DNA from: an uncultured Balneolaceae bacterium
GTDB lineage: Bacteria > Bacteroidota > Rhodothermia > Balneolales > Balneolaceae
Length of the DNA stretch: 64,000 nucleotides
NCBI GenBank assembly: GCA_913057825.1
Contig: CAJXOW010000006.1
Span: 1 to 64,000 of the forward strand
Direction: 5' to 3'
The notes under the pieces: model-generated
The model's database searches: none
The model's input: the letters and a program-made list of their open reading frames with translations, nothing else
Told to the model about the DNA's origin: nothing
Translations under genes and position numbers: made by a program
Shown here: piece after piece, positions 1-12,304 of the stretch
How positions within the stretch are numbered: the first letter of the stretch is position 1
Layout of the letters: each line of letters begins with the position of its first letter

Positions 1-8
1 TCCGATCT
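1..8. other. Probable residual Illumina adapter at contig end
   Basis: The first eight bases, TCCGATCT, are identical to the 3' end of the standard Illumina adapter (GCTCTTCCGATCT). The next bases read directly into rpoB in frame, and the only in-frame stop (TAA at 8-10) is made by the last adapter base joined to AA. This is best explained as untrimmed adapter at a contig edge rather than a nonsense mutation. Confidence 0.75.
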
Positions 9-3000
9 AAATACTAAATTTATTCAGCCTTTCTGAAGATATAGAGTTCAGTAATAAAAAAGAGTTTAAAAAGAACCTCGTCGGACGTCGACTGGCTACG
101 GACATCGTGGTAGAAGAAGAGGAAGAAGTCGTGGATGAGGATACCGGCGAAGTCACAGAAGAAGTTCGGCGCAATGTGCTTCTCGAGCGAGATAAAGAAC
201 TCGAGGAAGATGATTATGACGTTCTGAAGGAACACAATTACGAAAAACTTGAAGTACAGACGGTCTCTCCGGAAGAATCCGAGCGATCGGTCATAATGAA
301 TACCCTGCGCAAGGATACGTCCCACGACGAGGTTACGGCGCTCGGCGAGATTTATCAGCAGATTCGAACAGGTGAAATGCCGGATCCGGAAACGGCGCGA
401 TCGGTATTGGAGCGTCTGTTTTTCAGTGATAAAAAGTATGACCTCGGCGAAGTTGGGCGATACCGATTGAATAAACGCCTCCACCTCGACGTCGACATGG
501 AGACCCGCTACCTCACACCGGAGGATATCGTTGCCATTATTAAAGAGGTGATTCGCCTGAAAGATATGAAATCACAGGTGGATGATATTGATCACCTGAG
601 TAATCGTCGGGTTCGTACCGTCGGTGAACAGCTCGGTCAACAGTTCTCGATCGGACTGGCTCGAATGTCGCGTACCATCAAAGAGCGTATGAATTCGCGC
701 GATGCGGAACAACTCACGCCGCAAGATCTGGTCAATGCCCGAACGATATCGAGTGTCATCAATACATTCTTCGGGACCAACCAGCTTTCACAGTTCATGG
801 ACCAGACCAATCCGTTGGCAGAATTGACGCACAAGCGACGTATGTCGGCTCTTGGCCCCGGCGGACTTACCCGTGAACGGGCCGGTTTTGAGGTTCGTGA
901 TGTTCACTATACGCACTACGGACGTTTGTGTCCGATTGAAACGCCCGAGGGACCCAATATTGGTTTGATTTCCTCGCTCTGTGTGCATGCGAAAGTAAAT
1001 GATTTTGGATTTATCGAAACGCCGTATCGTAAGGTTGAGGGCGAGCAAGTTACCGACGAGGTCGAGTTTCTGGCGGCCGAGCAGGAAGACGAGACGATCA
1101 TCGCCCAGGCGAACGCCCCTCTCGATGAAAAATCGCGATTTAAGAGCGAGAATATCTTTTCGCGATTCCGAGACAGCAATGTGGGGCTGGCCAAGCCGGA
1201 AGATATTGAGTATATGGATGTCTCGACCAACCAGATTACTTCGCTCGCAGCGGCATTGATTCCCTTTATTGAACACAATGACGCCAACCGGGCGTTGATG
1301 GGATCGAACATGCAGCGACAGGCGGTTCCCCTGCTGCGACCTGAATCCCCCATTGTAGGAACCGGTCTTGAACGCCGTGCTGCCAAGGATTCGCGGGCTA
1401 TCATCACCGCAGAAGGAAAAGGGGAAGTCACTTATGTAAGCGGCGAAGAGATTCGCGTGCGCTATGAGCGGGATGATATCGAGCAGTATTGTTATTTTGA
1501 CGACGGAGAAAAAACTTACAAACTGAAAAAGTTTGAACGCACAAACCAGGATACCACCGCTAACCAGAAACCGGTGGTGCACGTAGGGGACCAGGTCGAG
1601 AAAGGAGATACGCTGGCCGATGGTTGTGCCACTGATGATGGTGAGCTGGCTCTCGGCCGCAACCTGTTGGTTGCCTTTATGCCCTGGCGTGGTTACAACT
1701 TTGAGGATGCTATTGTCATTAGTGAACGCATCGTGAAAGATGATGTGTATACCTCGTTGCATATCCAGGAATTTGAACAGCAGGTTCGGGATACGAAACG
1801 GGGTGAGGAAGAGTTAACTCGTGAAATTCCGAACGTCAGTGAAGAGGCAACCCGAAATCTTGATGAAAGAGGTATCATCCGAATCGGTGCCAAAGTGGAT
1901 CCCGGCGATATCCTGGTGGGTAAAATTACACCCAAGGGAGAAACCGATCCCACCCCTGAAGAGAAGCTGCTTCGTGCAATATTCGGTGATAAAGCAGGCG
2001 ACGTAAAAGACGCTTCGCTGAAAACGCCTCCTGGAGTTAGTGGTACGGTTATCGATACCAAACTGTTTAGCCGCAAACGGGAAGAGGAAGTATCCCGTAA
2101 GGAAGAGAAGAAAATGGTTGAGCAGGAAAATGAGCGCCACCAGGAGAAGGTGGATGAGCTCAATGCCCAGTGGGCAGATCAAATGTATCAACTGCTCAAG
2201 GATAAAACCTCACCCGGCGTATACGACTTCAACGGAGTGGAGCTTATTCCGAAGGGCGAAAAATACCGTAAATCAGAATTTGAAAAGCTGGATCCGAAAC
2301 ATATTAACGAGGATATCCAGTGGGCCACTGACGATGAACTGGTCAAACTTGTAAAACGTCTCTTCAAAAATTACCGAGAACTTCGACAGGACATTGATAC
2401 AGAAGCCAAACGGCGTAAATATCAGATTCAGGTCGGAGATGAATTACCGCCTGGAATTATCCAGAAAGCTAAAGTTTATGTAGCGAAGAAACGCAAGATG
2501 CAGGTCGGTGACAAAATGGCCGGTCGTCACGGTAACAAGGGGGTTGTTGCCAAAGTCCTACCCGAGGAAGATATGCCGTTCATGAAAGATGGAACCCCGG
2601 TAGATATTATGTTAAGTCCGCTGGGCGTACCTTCCCGAATGAACATCGGTCAAATTTATGAGACGATCCTCGGCTGGGCCGGTAAAGAGCTTGGTGTTAA
2701 GTTTGCGTCTCCCATCTTCGATGGTGCTTCGTACGAAGATGTGCAGAATAAATTGGAGGAAGCAGGCTTACCGAAAGAGGGTCGTGTAAATCTGTATGAT
2801 GGACAGACCGGCGAAGCGTTTGACCAGGAAACAACGGTCGGTTATATCTACATGATGAAGCTGAATCACTTGATTCAGGACAAGATGCACGCCCGGTCTA
2901 TCGGTCCCTATTCGCTGATTACGCAACAACCGCTGGGTGGTAAAGCTCAGTTTGGTGGTCAGCGTCTTGGCGAAATGGAGGTATGGGCGCTTTACGCCTA

Positions 3001-3184
3001 CGGGGCATCCAATATTCTTAAAGAAATGCTCACTGTTAAGAGCGACGACGTCAAAGGTCGTTCGAAAGTTTACGAGGCCATTGTCAAGGGCGAGAATCTG
3101 CCTGAAGGCGATGTTCCCGAGTCATTCAAGGTGCTCCTTCGTGAGCTGCAGGGACTCGGTCTTCAAATCAATATTGACCAATAG
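9..3184 (+). CDS. rpoB: DNA-directed RNA polymerase subunit beta (5' truncated)
   Basis: This is the beta subunit of RNA polymerase, which forms half of the catalytic cleft and binds rifampicin. About 1058 residues are present. The bacterial subunit is usually about 1270 in this group, so roughly 200 N-terminal residues lie outside the window. The frame stays open upstream of the GTG at 107 as far as position 11. The rifampicin region lies near 765-890 ([17 protein letters not shown], then [13 protein letters not shown]) and has the Gln, Asp, His and Ser residues of a sensitive enzyme at the usual sites. The basic active-site segment ([10 protein letters not shown]) is near 2512-2541. The C-terminal clamp segment ([21 protein letters not shown]) is intact. 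It is followed by rpoC after 120 bp, the usual order. The apparent stop at 8-10 is attributed to adapter sequence. Confidence 0.98.
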
Positions 3185-3304
3185 GTTTTTCAAAGCGACG
3201 GTCCGTTGGCAGTGTTCACGCGCTGAAGGTCGGACCGATCGCAGGAAGGTCGGTATAAGACTCAATTTTTATTCTCAATAAAATCCAATTCGGAGGTAGT
3301 TCCA

Positions 3305-6300
3305 TTGCCGTCATCTAAAACATTAACCGTTTCGAAGGACTTTGAGAGTATTGGTGTATCATTAGCATCACCGGAAACCATTCTCTCACGTTCACACGGC
3401 GAAGTCCTTAATCCCGAAACGATCAACTACCGCACATTTAAACCGGAGAAAGATGGTCTCTTTTGTGAGAAAATCTTTGGACCGGTTAAAGACTGGGAAT
3501 GTCACTGCGGCAAGTATAAGCGCATCCGGTATAAAGGTATTATATGTGACCGGTGTGGGGTTGAAGTGACCCGAAAAGCTGTACGTCGTGAGCGTATGGG
3601 ACATATATCCCTTACGGTTCCGGTAGTACACATCTGGTATTTTAAGACCCTTCCCAACAAGATTGCCTATCTGCTTGGATACTCATCCAAGAACCTGGAA
3701 AAGATTATCTATTACGAATCTTTCGTCATTATTAATCCCGGATTTGCCCGTGACCTCGGGTATAAGAAAGGAGATATGATTACGGAGGAAGAAAAGTATG
3801 ATATTCTTGATCAGCTGCCGGAAGAACATGCCGAGTTGAGTGAGGATAATGAGGATAAGTTTCTTGTAAAAGAAGGGGCCGATGCGATTGAACACCTGTT
3901 GTCCACGATGGATCTGGACAAAACCGCTTATCGGCTTCGCTATGAGGTACGTAACGAAACTTCGCAGATGCGTAAAAAGAAGAAACTCAAGCGTCTGCAG
4001 GTCATCGAATCCTTCCGAGCGGCCAACATGCATACGGAAAACCGTCCGGAATGGATGATTCAACGCGTTATTCCGGTTATTCCGCCTGAATTACGGCCCC
4101 TGGTGCCGCTGGAAGGTGGGCGTTTTGCTACATCCGACCTGAACGATCTCTATCGCCGCGTAATTATTCGTAACAATCGCCTGAAGCGATTGATCGATAT
4201 CAAGGCGCCGGACGTTATTCTGCGGAATGAGAAGCGAATGCTGCAGGAAGCGGTTGATTCACTTTACGATAATTCTCGTAAATCGAATGCCGTACGCAAC
4301 AACAACCGTCCCCTGAAGTCGCTTAGCGACATGCTGAAAGGCAAGAGCGGTCGATTCCGACAAAATCTGCTCGGTAAACGAGTCGATTATTCGGGCCGTT
4401 CCGTGATTGTTGTGGGACCGGACTTGAAAATGCATCAGTGCGGTTTGCCGAAAGAAATGGCAATAGAGTTGTACAAGCCATTTATAATACGGCGTTTAAT
4501 CGAGCGGGGATATGTAAAAACGGTTAAAAGCGCGAAGAAAGTAGTTGACCGTAAAGATGAAATCGTTTGGGAAGTTCTTGAGAATGTTATTGACGGTCAC
4601 CCCGTGCTGCTTAACCGGGCACCGACGTTGCACCGCCTTGGTATACAGGCGTATCAGCCGGTATTGATCGAGGACAAGGCTATTCGATTGCACCCGCTGG
4701 CTTGTACGGCCTTTAACGCCGACTTTGACGGCGACCAGATGGCCGTCCATGTCCCATTGAGCCATGACGCCATTATGGAAGCATCAGTTCTGATGCTCGG
4801 TTCGCACAACCTGTTGAGTCCCGCTAACGGTGGTCCGATTGCCGTTCCTTCCCAGGATATGGTGCTCGGTACCTATTACTTGACCAAGACCAAAGAAGAT
4901 CAGAAGGGTGAAGGCAAAACATTCAGCTCTACGGACGAGGTATTGACGGCCTATAATCTCGACAAGCTGGATATGCACGCAAAAATCAATTGCCGTGTAC
5001 CTCTAAAGGAAGATGGCGAGACACGATATGAAGTGGTTCAAACCACTACGGGAAGAGTTGTATTTAATGATATTATCCCCGATGAAATCGGATTCCGTAA
5101 CAAGGTATTCGATAAAAAAGCCCTTGGTACGCTGATTACCGATATACATAATGCGGTAGGAACAGCTCGAACGGCTGCATTCCTGGACCGTATGAAGAAT
5201 ATCGGTTATGAGATGGCGACTATCGGCGGGCTTTCGTTTAGCCTGGAAGATATTCTTATACCGGAAGCGAAAGAAAAGCTCATTAACGAAACGACCGAAG
5301 AGGTCAACGAGATTCAGCAACAGTATGAGATGGGCTTTATTACCGATAATGAACGGTATAATCAGGTTATTGACAAGTGGACCAGCACGACCAACCGGGT
5401 GTCTGAAACCTTGTTCAACGGATTGGCCGAAGATCGCAACGGATTTAACCCGGTCTTCATGATGGCCGATTCCGGGGCGCGAGGTTCCAAAGAGCAGATC
5501 CGTCAGTTGAGTGGTATGCGAGGACTGATGGCAAAACCACAAAAGAGTTCGCAGCAGCAGGGTAACGAAGTTATTGAGAACCCGATTCTGTCGAGCTTCC
5601 GCGAAGGCTTGACCGTACTTGAATACTTTATTTCGACGCACGGGGCCCGCAAAGGACTTGCCGACACGGCGCTGAAGACCGCTGATGCCGGTTACCTGAC
5701 GCGTCGTCTGGTTGATGTCTCCCAGGATGTCACCATTAGTGAAATGGACTGCGGCACGTTGCGTGGTATCGATATGGAGGCTCTTAAAGATAATGAGGAA
5801 GTGATCGAAAGCCTGGAAGATCGTATCCTGGGACGTGTGTCGATGCATGATGTCTATGACCCGATCAGTGATGAATTAATCTGTGAAGCCAATGAGCTGA
5901 TTGACGAGCAAGTTGCCAAGAAGATTGCCGAAACTTCGCTTGAAAGCGTTGAGATTCGTTCGGTGTTGACTTGTGAATCCGAGGACGGCGTCTGTGCTAA
6001 ATGCTACGGCCGGGATCTGGCGCGGGGCACGATGGTACAGGTTGGCGAATCGGTTGGCGTGATTGCTGCTCAATCCATTGGTGAGCCCGGCACGCAGCTT
6101 ACACTGCGAACATTCCACGTGGGTGGAACGGCTTCCCGAATGGAGTCGGAATCACAGCATCAAACCAAATTCGACGGGGAAGTTGAATTTGAAAACATCC
6201 GCGTTGTTGAATACGATGACGGAGAGGAACTGCACGATATAGTGTTGAGTCGAGCCGGTGAAATCAAGATTGTTAATGAGGACGGCAAGGTGCTCATGAC

Positions 6301-7675
6301 CTATAACGTGCCCTATGGTTCTGAGCTCATGGTTGAAGAGGGAGATGAAGTGGACAAGGGTCAACCGCTTTGTAAGTGGGACCCTTATAATGCCCTGATT
6401 TATGCCGAGATAGATGGTGAAGTTGAGTACAAAGACATCATCGAAGGTATTACCTTTTCGGAAGAGACAGATCAGCAAACGGGTCACCGGGAAAAAGTTG
6501 TAACCGAATCGAAAGACAAGTCCCAGGTCCCGACCATCATGGTCAAAGGAGAAAATGACCGGGTCCGGGAACATACGCTTCCGGTGGACACGCACATCGT
6601 CGTGGATGACGAACAGGAAGTGCAGGCCGGACAGGTATTAGCCAAGATTCCACGTGAATCGGGAAAGTCAAAAGACATTACTGCCGGTCTGCCGCGAGTG
6701 ACAGAGTTGTTTGAAGCTCGTTCACCGAGTGAACCGGCTGCGGTCTCCGAAATTGACGGTATCGTCAAAATGGGCGGCCGAAAACGAGGATCCCAGGAAG
6801 TAATTGTCGAAAGCAAAGATGGTACCGATAAGAAGACCTATCTGATTTCGCTTTCGAAACATATCCTGGTACAGGAAAATGATTACGTTAAAGCTGGTCA
6901 ACCGCTTTCCGACGGAACCGTGCCGGCCCAGGACATACTCAACATTCTCGGTCCCTACGCCGTGCAGTCATACCTGGTGAATGAGATCCAGGAGGTTTAT
7001 CGACTGCAGGGGGTTCAGATCAATGACAAGCACATTGAGGTCATTGTCCGGACTATGATGCAGAAAGTTGAAGTAACGGATCCGGGCGACACGATGTATC
7101 TTGAAGGAGACAAAGTGGACCGCTTTGATCTTAATAACAAGAATGACGAGTTGATAGGTAAATTTGTAGTTACCGATCCGGGAGAAAGCGAGCTCAAACA
7201 AGGTGCGATTCTCGACCGTCGCGAAGTTCGTGATGTCAATAATCAAATGATTAAAGACGGTAAGGAAGAGATCGAAACCCGCGAAGCTGAACCGGCCATT
7301 TCCAAGCCGATACTGCTCGGAATTACCCGTGCGGCATTGTCAACGGAAAGCTGGTTGTCGGCCGCTTCCTTCCAGGAAACTACCAAGGTGCTTACGCAAG
7401 CATCCATAGAGGCCAAGAAAGATCATCTGGAAGGCCTCAAGGAAAATGTCGTGGTAGGTCACAAAGTGCCTGCCGGTACGGGGCTGCGTAAGTATGAAGA
7501 CATCATCGTTGGTTCCAGAACCGATATGAAAGAAGCCGAAGAGGACGAGAAAACGGCTAAAGTCTTCGAAGAACTTGGTGCCGGAGATGGTGAAACTGAA
7601 GAAGCATCCGGTGACGGTGAACAAAAAGAATCCGCCAAGGAAAAAGCTGAAGAGGAAGAGGAATCTTCTGAATAA
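3305..7675 (+). CDS. rpoC: DNA-directed RNA polymerase subunit beta'
   Basis: This is the beta' subunit and carries the catalytic magnesium site. The start is TTG at 3305, chosen because a strong GGAGG lies at 3292-3296 and the protein begins as expected for the family. The N-terminal zinc ribbon has C66, C68, C81 and C84. The catalytic NADFDGD motif is at residues 471-477. A second zinc cluster lies near residues 889-900 ([11 protein letters not shown]), followed by the conserved trigger-loop and bridge-helix region ([19 protein letters not shown]). At 1456 residues it has the length usual for the FCB group. The extreme C-terminus is a Glu-rich acidic tail of about 30 residues. The 120-bp rpoB-rpoC gap contains a 7-bp inverted repeat (3199-3205 and 3231-3237). 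A terminator hairpin follows the gene. Confidence 0.98.
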   Translation: MPSSKTLTVSKDFESIGVSLASPETILSRSHGEVLNPETINYRTFKPEKDGLFCEKIFGPVKDWECHCGKYKRIRYKGIICDRCGVEVTRKAVRRERMGHISLTVPVVHIWYFKTLPNKIAYLLGYSSKNLEKIIYYESFVIINPGFARDLGYKKGDMITEEEKYDILDQLPEEHAELSEDNEDKFLVKEGADAIEHLLSTMDLDKTAYRLRYEVRNETSQMRKKKKLKRLQVIESFRAANMHTENRPEWMIQRVIPVIPPELRPLVPLEGGRFATSDLNDLYRRVIIRNNRLKRLIDIKAPDVILRNEKRMLQEAVDSLYDNSRKSNAVRNNNRPLKSLSDMLKGKSGRFRQNLLGKRVDYSGRSVIVVGPDLKMHQCGLPKEMAIELYKPFIIRRLIERGYVKTVKSAKKVVDRKDEIVWEVLENVIDGHPVLLNRAPTLHRLGIQAYQPVLIEDKAIRLHPLACTAFNADFDGDQMAVHVPLSHDAIMEASVLMLGSHNLLSPANGGPIAVPSQDMVLGTYYLTKTKEDQKGEGKTFSSTDEVLTAYNLDKLDMHAKINCRVPLKEDGETRYEVVQTTTGRVVFNDIIPDEIGFRNKVFDKKALGTLITDIHNAVGTARTAAFLDRMKNIGYEMATIGGLSFSLEDILIPEAKEKLINETTEEVNEIQQQYEMGFITDNERYNQVIDKWTSTTNRVSETLFNGLAEDRNGFNPVFMMADSGARGSKEQIRQLSGMRGLMAKPQKSSQQQGNEVIENPILSSFREGLTVLEYFISTHGARKGLADTALKTADAGYLTRRLVDVSQDVTISEMDCGTLRGIDMEALKDNEEVIESLEDRILGRVSMHDVYDPISDELICEANELIDEQVAKKIAETSLESVEIRSVLTCESEDGVCAKCYGRDLARGTMVQVGESVGVIAAQSIGEPGTQLTLRTFHVGGTASRMESESQHQTKFDGEVEFENIRVVEYDDGEELHDIVLSRAGEIKIVNEDGKVLMTYNVPYGSELMVEEGDEVDKGQPLCKWDPYNALIYAEIDGEVEYKDIIEGITFSEETDQQTGHREKVVTESKDKSQVPTIMVKGENDRVREHTLPVDTHIVVDDEQEVQAGQVLAKIPRESGKSKDITAGLPRVTELFEARSPSEPAAVSEIDGIVKMGGRKRGSQEVIVESKDGTDKKTYLISLSKHILVQENDYVKAGQPLSDGTVPAQDILNILGPYAVQSYLVNEIQEVYRLQGVQINDKHIEVIVRTMMQKVEVTDPGDTMYLEGDKVDRFDLNNKNDELIGKFVVTDPGESELKQGAILDRREVRDVNNQMIKDGKEEIETREAEPAISKPILLGITRAALSTESWLSAASFQETTKVLTQASIEAKKDHLEGLKENVVVGHKVPAGTGLRKYEDIIVGSRTDMKEAEEDEKTAKVFEELGAGDGETEEASGDGEQKESAKEKAEEEEESSE

Positions 7676-7716
7676 ATGAAACAGCTTTAGGCGGAATCGG
7701 TAAGCTGAACAATTAA

Positions 7717-7752
7717 AAAGCCTCCATGAGCGAACATACTCATGGAGGCTTT
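7717..7752. terminator. Terminator hairpin after rpoC
   Basis: A 14-bp perfect stem (AAAGCCTCCATGAG paired with CTCATGGAGGCTTT) encloses an 8-base loop. It has an A-rich run on its left and a T-rich run on its right, so it could stop transcription from rpoC and also from the convergent minus-strand gene at 7797-8132. Confidence 0.8.
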
Positions 7753-7796
7753 CTTAATTTTAGTGCGGGATAAACAGTAGAAGTTATGTAAGCATC

Positions 7797-8132
7797 TTAG
7801 GCTTCATCTGATCCGGAATCGTCCGTTTGCCGTTCTTTTCTGGCATCTTCAATAGTGTTGAGCAGATCTTCTGCTTCATGGATCAAATCTTCCGCCCGCT
7901 TTTTTGCATCTTCAACCACCAGTTCTCCTTTGCGCTTGGCTTCCGATACTTTATTTTTTTCCCGGCTCAATTGATCGATTAGATCAGATAAGTCGTGTGC
8001 ATAGGTGTTTAGACGGTAGGAGATGCGATCTCGCGTGGTGCTGCCTTTTTCAGGGGCATACAAAATGGCCAGGGCGGAACCGACAAGGGCACCGGTAAAT
8101 GCACCGAGTATAAAGTTGGTCGATTTTCTCAT
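7797..8132 (-). CDS. YtxH domain-containing small membrane-anchored protein
   Basis: This 111-residue protein has one N-terminal hydrophobic segment (about residues 7-25, with GAFTGALVGSALAILYAPEKG). A long charged helical region follows, rich in Lys, Glu, Asp and Ala, then a short acidic tail. A Gly-rich hydrophobic segment followed by YAPEKG and a coiled coil is typical of YtxH/YtxG general-stress-associated proteins. The precise molecular role of that family is not established. It stands alone, convergent with rpoC and sharing its terminator. No catalytic motif is visible. Confidence is high for the family and low for any function. Confidence 0.8.
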   Translation of the reverse strand: MRKSTNFILGAFTGALVGSALAILYAPEKGSTTRDRISYRLNTYAHDLSDLIDQLSREKNKVSEAKRKGELVVEDAKKRAEDLIHEAEDLLNTIEDARKERQTDDSGSDEA

Positions 8133-8511
8133 AGAGATTGAATGAATTTTAGTAATGATTAGTTATCTGCATTTTCCTCCCTTCCCTAATATAACTATTC
8201 TAAGCTAATATTAGTTTACAAAGTTGGAAAATAATATCATTAGCACGCAATTCTCCCACCTGAAGGATAGGTAGTTTATATCCCATTTAATGACATGTAA
8301 AATAATTATATATTCCGAACCTTTAAGTTAAATTATTGCTATATTTATATATAATAGTATTAAATATTAAATTAACAAGCTGAGTTGAGTGGTTGGGCCG
8401 GGTCGGTAAGACCGATTCTAAAAAACAGTGTGGTTGATGCTGTTTATTTACAGTATGAGGGTCTACTGAGTGGCATTAAAGCAATTAACTATATATTTGA
8501 GGGGTATCGAT
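8133..8511. other. AT-rich intergenic region upstream of the acsA-pdh operon
   Basis: This 379-bp divergent gap is AT-rich and has no convincing ORF. A TATAAT hexamer occurs at 8350-8355, but no clear -35 element stands at the right distance, so it is only a weak promoter candidate. The sequence GAGGGG at 8499-8504 is the ribosome binding site of the following gene and fixes its start at 8512. I saw no known riboswitch. Confidence 0.5.
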
Positions 8512-10263
8512 ATGAGCCAGCATATTATACAATCCCCCGGCAAATCCAAAAAGGCCAACCTCGATAATTACGATCTTTTCAGAGAAAAATTTCGGTGGGA
8601 ACAGGTGAGGCATAAGCTGGATGGTCTACCGGGTGGAGGGCTAAATTTAGCTTACGAGGCCGTTGATCGTCATGTTCAACATGGTCATGGAGAAACGATA
8701 GCCATTCGATGGTTGGGCAAGAAAGGAGGGCAGATTGATCTTACTTATCAGGATTTGAGCATCCAAAGTAACCGGTTTGCAAATGTACTTGATATGTTGA
8801 AGCTTCAGAAAGCCGACCGGATATTTGTACTAACGGGACGTATACCGGAACTTTATATTACGGCTTTAGGAACCTGGAAATACGGGGCGACCTTCTGTCC
8901 ACTATTCTCGGCGTTTGGCCCGGAACCGGTTTACCAGCGGCTTGATATCGGGGGTGGAAAGGTCATAGTAACAACAAAGGCCTATTACAAAAATAAAGTA
9001 AAACCGTCATGGGATAAGCTTCCGAATTTAGAATACGTGATTTTGACCGATGTAGAGGAGAACGTGGATGATCGAATACTATCCTGGAAGTGGTTGATGT
9101 CGGATGCTTCGGATAACTATCATATACCGGAGACGGGCGAAGAGGATATGGCAATTTTGCACTTCACCAGTGGAACCACAGGTAAGCCCAAAGGAGCGAT
9201 ACACGTTCATAAAGCTGTTTTTGTTCATTACATGACGGGTAAATATGTGTTGGATATGCATCCCGGCGATATTTATTGGTGCACGGCCGATCCCGGATGG
9301 GTAACAGGTACTTCATATGGAATTTTAGCTCCCCTGGTGCACGGTATCACCAACATCATCGATGAAAAAGACTTTGATGCGGAACGCTGGTATACTATTC
9401 TGGAAGAGCAAAAAGTAAATATCTGGTACACGGCTCCTACCGCCATTCGAATGTTGATGCGCGTCGGAATTGAGCCGCTGGAACATTATGACTTGTCGAA
9501 TTTGCGGTTGGTTTACAGTGTTGGCGAACCATTGAATCCCGAAGCGGTTCACTGGGGACGTGATCATCTTGACCTGACGATCAATGATAATTGGTGGCAA
9601 ACCGAGACGGGGGGTATTATGATTTCGAACTATGCATCTATGCCGGTTAAACCGGGTTCGATGGGTAAGCCCATCCCGGGTATAGAAGCTGCAATCATCA
9701 ATAAGACGGGTTCGGATAAAGTCGAGATTATTAAAGATTCTGATGTAGTGGGTCAGCTTGCGTTGAAGCCCGGCTGGCCCTCCATGTTCCGGGGGTACCT
9801 ACATAATGAAGATAGATATAACGCCAGTTTTGTTGATGGTTGGTATGTTTCGGGTGATTTGGCTCGTAAAGATGCGGATGGCTATTTCTGGTTCGTTGGG
9901 CGAGCTGATGATATCATCAAAACAGCCGGTCATATGGTCGGGCCGTTTGAAGTAGAAAGTGTATTAATGGAGCATGATGCCGTTGCCGAAGTTGGTGTCA
10001 TTGGCGTGCCCGATCCTGTCATCGGCGAAATGGTTAAAGCTTTTATCGTCCTTCACGATGGTTTCGAACCAACGGAGGACTTGAAGCTTAGTCTGACAGG
10101 GTTGGCTCGTAAAAGGTTGGGATCTGCGGTAGCGCCGAAAGAGATCGAATTTAAGGAGAATCTACCCAAAACACGCAGTGGCAAGGTAATGCGTCGGTTG
10201 CTCAAAGCTCGTGAGCTTGGCGAGGATGAAGGCGATACTTCAACATTGGAGAGTGAATCATGA
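8512..10263 (+). CDS. acsA: Acetyl-CoA synthetase (AMP-forming acetate-CoA ligase)
   Basis: This ANL-superfamily enzyme activates a short carboxylate, probably acetate, with ATP to an acyl-AMP and then makes the acyl-CoA in the cytoplasm. The ATP-binding P-loop [11 protein letters not shown] lies near residues 217-228. An adenylation motif with [19 protein letters not shown] follows, and the hinge segment has [20 protein letters not shown]. The C-terminal catalytic Lys in TRSGKVMRR is about K558. The ATG at 8512 is preferred over the GTG 42 bp upstream because GAGGGG sits 7 bp before it. The 583-residue product resembles the Bacillus AcsA size class. The stop overlaps the E1 alpha start by 4 bp, so it is the first gene of a pyruvate dehydrogenase operon. 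Propionate or another short acid is also possible as substrate. Confidence 0.88.
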   Translation: MSQHIIQSPGKSKKANLDNYDLFREKFRWEQVRHKLDGLPGGGLNLAYEAVDRHVQHGHGETIAIRWLGKKGGQIDLTYQDLSIQSNRFANVLDMLKLQKADRIFVLTGRIPELYITALGTWKYGATFCPLFSAFGPEPVYQRLDIGGGKVIVTTKAYYKNKVKPSWDKLPNLEYVILTDVEENVDDRILSWKWLMSDASDNYHIPETGEEDMAILHFTSGTTGKPKGAIHVHKAVFVHYMTGKYVLDMHPGDIYWCTADPGWVTGTSYGILAPLVHGITNIIDEKDFDAERWYTILEEQKVNIWYTAPTAIRMLMRVGIEPLEHYDLSNLRLVYSVGEPLNPEAVHWGRDHLDLTINDNWWQTETGGIMISNYASMPVKPGSMGKPIPGIEAAIINKTGSDKVEIIKDSDVVGQLALKPGWPSMFRGYLHNEDRYNASFVDGWYVSGDLARKDADGYFWFVGRADDIIKTAGHMVGPFEVESVLMEHDAVAEVGVIGVPDPVIGEMVKAFIVLHDGFEPTEDLKLSLTGLARKRLGSAVAPKEIEFKENLPKTRSGKVMRRLLKARELGEDEGDTSTLESES

Positions 10264-11300
10264 CTGCATCCAAAAAAACAAAGACAAACAAAGAAAAGAA
10301 ACGGACACCCGGGAAGGCCAATGGGTCCATCGACAAAGAACGAGCCAGGGACCTGTATCGGATGATGCTGTTGATCCGAAACTTCGAGAATAAATCGGCC
10401 GAACTGTATACCCAGGAAAAAATTCGCGGTTTTCTTCACCTGTATAATGGAGAAGAGGCGGTTGCTGTGGGTACTATACCCCATCTATCAGAGGAGGATA
10501 ACCTGGTAGGTACTTATCGGGAGCATGCTCACGCTTTAACCCGAGGGATTTCAGCGGGTAGCATAATGGCTGAAATGTATGGTAAACAGGAGGGGTGCAG
10601 TCGCGGTCGGGGTGGATCAATGCATCTGTTTGATAAAAAAACCAATTTCTATGGCGGCAATGCGATTGTGGGGGGAGGATTTCCGTTAGCGGTTGGGTTG
10701 GCCTTGGGGGATGTCATGCAGGGCAAAGATAATATCACCTGTTGCTTTTTTGGCGAGGGAGCGGTTGCCGAAGGTGAATTCCACGAATCGATGAATCTTG
10801 CCTCGCTTTGGAAGCTGCCGTTGATTTTTATTTGTGAGAATAATCTTTATGCAATGGGTACAGCATTAGGTCGGTCAGAGGCGGTGACGGACATTTCCCG
10901 TAAGCTTGACAGTTATAATATCAAGGCGGATTGGGTGGATGGGATGGATGTATTGGCCGTTGACAAGGCTATGACCGAAGCCGTCAAATATGTTCGCGAG
11001 TTCAGGAAACCGTATTTTCTGGAAGCTCGTACCTATCGTTTCCGTGCACATTCGATGTTCGATGCCGAGCTGTACCGCGAGAAAAAGGAAGTGGAAGAAT
11101 GGAAGAAAAAAGATCCATTGGTCCTGTTCTACAAAAGAATGAAGAAGCAGGGATTGTTGACGGAAAAGGACAAGGAAAAGATTGCCATGGAAGTAGATAT
11201 GATTGTCAAAGAGGCCGTTGAATTTGCAGAACAGGGTACCTGGGAACCTGTAGAAGATCTAACCCGATTTGTTTACTCCGAGCCGGAAGAGGGAGAATAA
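10260..11300 (+). CDS. pdhA: Pyruvate dehydrogenase E1 component alpha subunit
   Basis: This is the thiamine-diphosphate-binding half of the E1 heterotetramer, which decarboxylates a 2-oxo acid and passes the acyl group to lipoyl-E2. The ThDP/Mg motif runs from [15 protein letters not shown] to ICENN. The sequence [15 protein letters not shown] matches the substrate-channel region of PDH-type E1 alpha, and the phosphorylation-loop equivalent [12 protein letters not shown] is present. The length of 346 residues is normal, with a Lys-rich N-terminal extension of about 25 residues. The start overlaps acsA by 4 bp (ATGA). E1 beta follows 2 bp after the stop. Pyruvate is the likeliest substrate; acetoin dehydrogenase E1 alpha is the main alternative because it has the same architecture and gene order. 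Confidence 0.88.
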   Translation: MTASKKTKTNKEKKRTPGKANGSIDKERARDLYRMMLLIRNFENKSAELYTQEKIRGFLHLYNGEEAVAVGTIPHLSEEDNLVGTYREHAHALTRGISAGSIMAEMYGKQEGCSRGRGGSMHLFDKKTNFYGGNAIVGGGFPLAVGLALGDVMQGKDNITCCFFGEGAVAEGEFHESMNLASLWKLPLIFICENNLYAMGTALGRSEAVTDISRKLDSYNIKADWVDGMDVLAVDKAMTEAVKYVREFRKPYFLEARTYRFRAHSMFDAELYREKKEVEEWKKKDPLVLFYKRMKKQGLLTEKDKEKIAMEVDMIVKEAVEFAEQGTWEPVEDLTRFVYSEPEEGE

Positions 11301-11302
11301 AA

Positions 11303-12304
11303 ATGGAAGCAAAAGTCAAGACTACGTCAACTACTTACAGAGGTGCGGTTCGTCAGGCCATTCGTCAGGCGTTATTGGACGATGAGCGTGTTTTTATAAT
11401 GGGCGAGGATGTGGGGATGTACGGGGGGTGTTTTGCTGTCACGAAGGGATTAATCGATGAGTTTGGCCCTGATCGTGTTCGGGATACGCCTTTGTCGGAA
11501 TCTTCTTTTGTTGGTGCCGGTATCGGAGCGGCCTTAACGGGCATGCGTCCCATCGTGGAAATCATGACAGTGAATTTCAGCATGTTGGCTCTCGACCAGA
11601 TTTTGAATACGGCAGCGACTCTGCTTCATATGTCGGGCGGGCAGTTTAACGTTCCGCTGGTTATTCGTACGACCAGCGGCGGCGGAAAACAACTGGCTGC
11701 ACAGCATTCTCATGCCCTGGAAGGATGGTATGCGCATATTCCCGGCATTAAGGTACTATCGCCGGCTACCATGGAAGATGCTTACGGAATGTTGAAACCT
11801 GCTCTAGAGGATCCAGATCCTGTATTTATTTTCGAGAACTCATTGCTTTATAATTCGACCGGTGAGTTGCTCTCACACCCGGAATCCGTTGATATCGATA
11901 AAGCCAAAATAAGACGTGAGGGCAGGGATATTACCATTATTACTTACAGCATCAGTCTGTTAAAGTCATTGGAAGCCGCAAAAGAATTGGCTAAAGAAGG
12001 AATTGAGGTGGAAGTTATTGATTTGCGTACCCTGCGTCCTCTTGACGACGATACTTATCTCCAGTCGATAGCTAAAACGCACCGGGCTCTGATTGTTGAT
12101 GAAGGATGGCGATCGGGTAGTATATCGTCCGAGATAGCTACGCGTATTATGGAAAATGCGTTTTATGAGTTGGATTGGCCGGTGCAACGAATCTGCCGGG
12201 AAGAAGTTCCCATTCCATATGCTAAGCACCTGGAGGAAGCGGCATTGCCACAAACCAAACAAATTATCGAGAAGGTTAAAGAAATGGTGAACGCTCATGG
12301 TTGA
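11303..12304 (+). CDS. pdhB: Pyruvate dehydrogenase E1 component beta subunit
   Basis: This is the E1 beta subunit, which completes the thiamine diphosphate site and binds E2. Family motifs visible are [17 protein letters not shown] near residue 35, [17 protein letters not shown], the [15 protein letters not shown] segment that contributes to the active-site channel, and the C-terminal domain with [14 protein letters not shown] and [13 protein letters not shown]. The 333-residue length matches the family. It is separated from E1 alpha by 2 bp, and its last 8 bp overlap the E2 start, so the three genes are almost certainly translationally coupled. Confidence 0.9.
   Translation: MEAKVKTTSTTYRGAVRQAIRQALLDDERVFIMGEDVGMYGGCFAVTKGLIDEFGPDRVRDTPLSESSFVGAGIGAALTGMRPIVEIMTVNFSMLALDQILNTAATLLHMSGGQFNVPLVIRTTSGGGKQLAAQHSHALEGWYAHIPGIKVLSPATMEDAYGMLKPALEDPDPVFIFENSLLYNSTGELLSHPESVDIDKAKIRREGRDITIITYSISLLKSLEAAKELAKEGIEVEVIDLRTLRPLDDDTYLQSIAKTHRALIVDEGWRSGSISSEIATRIMENAFYELDWPVQRICREEVPIPYAKHLEEAALPQTKQIIEKVKEMVNAHG

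Noticed and set aside
8..10. In-frame TAA in rpoB suggesting a pseudogene or frameshift
   Set aside because: It is produced by adapter sequence joined to genomic DNA; rpoB is otherwise intact and essential.
788..1762. 324-codon minus-strand frame inside rpoB
   Set aside because: It is antisense to a highly conserved coding region and its product shows no domain character.
5003..5848. 281-codon minus-strand frame inside rpoC
   Set aside because: It is an antisense shadow; rpoC covers the region completely.
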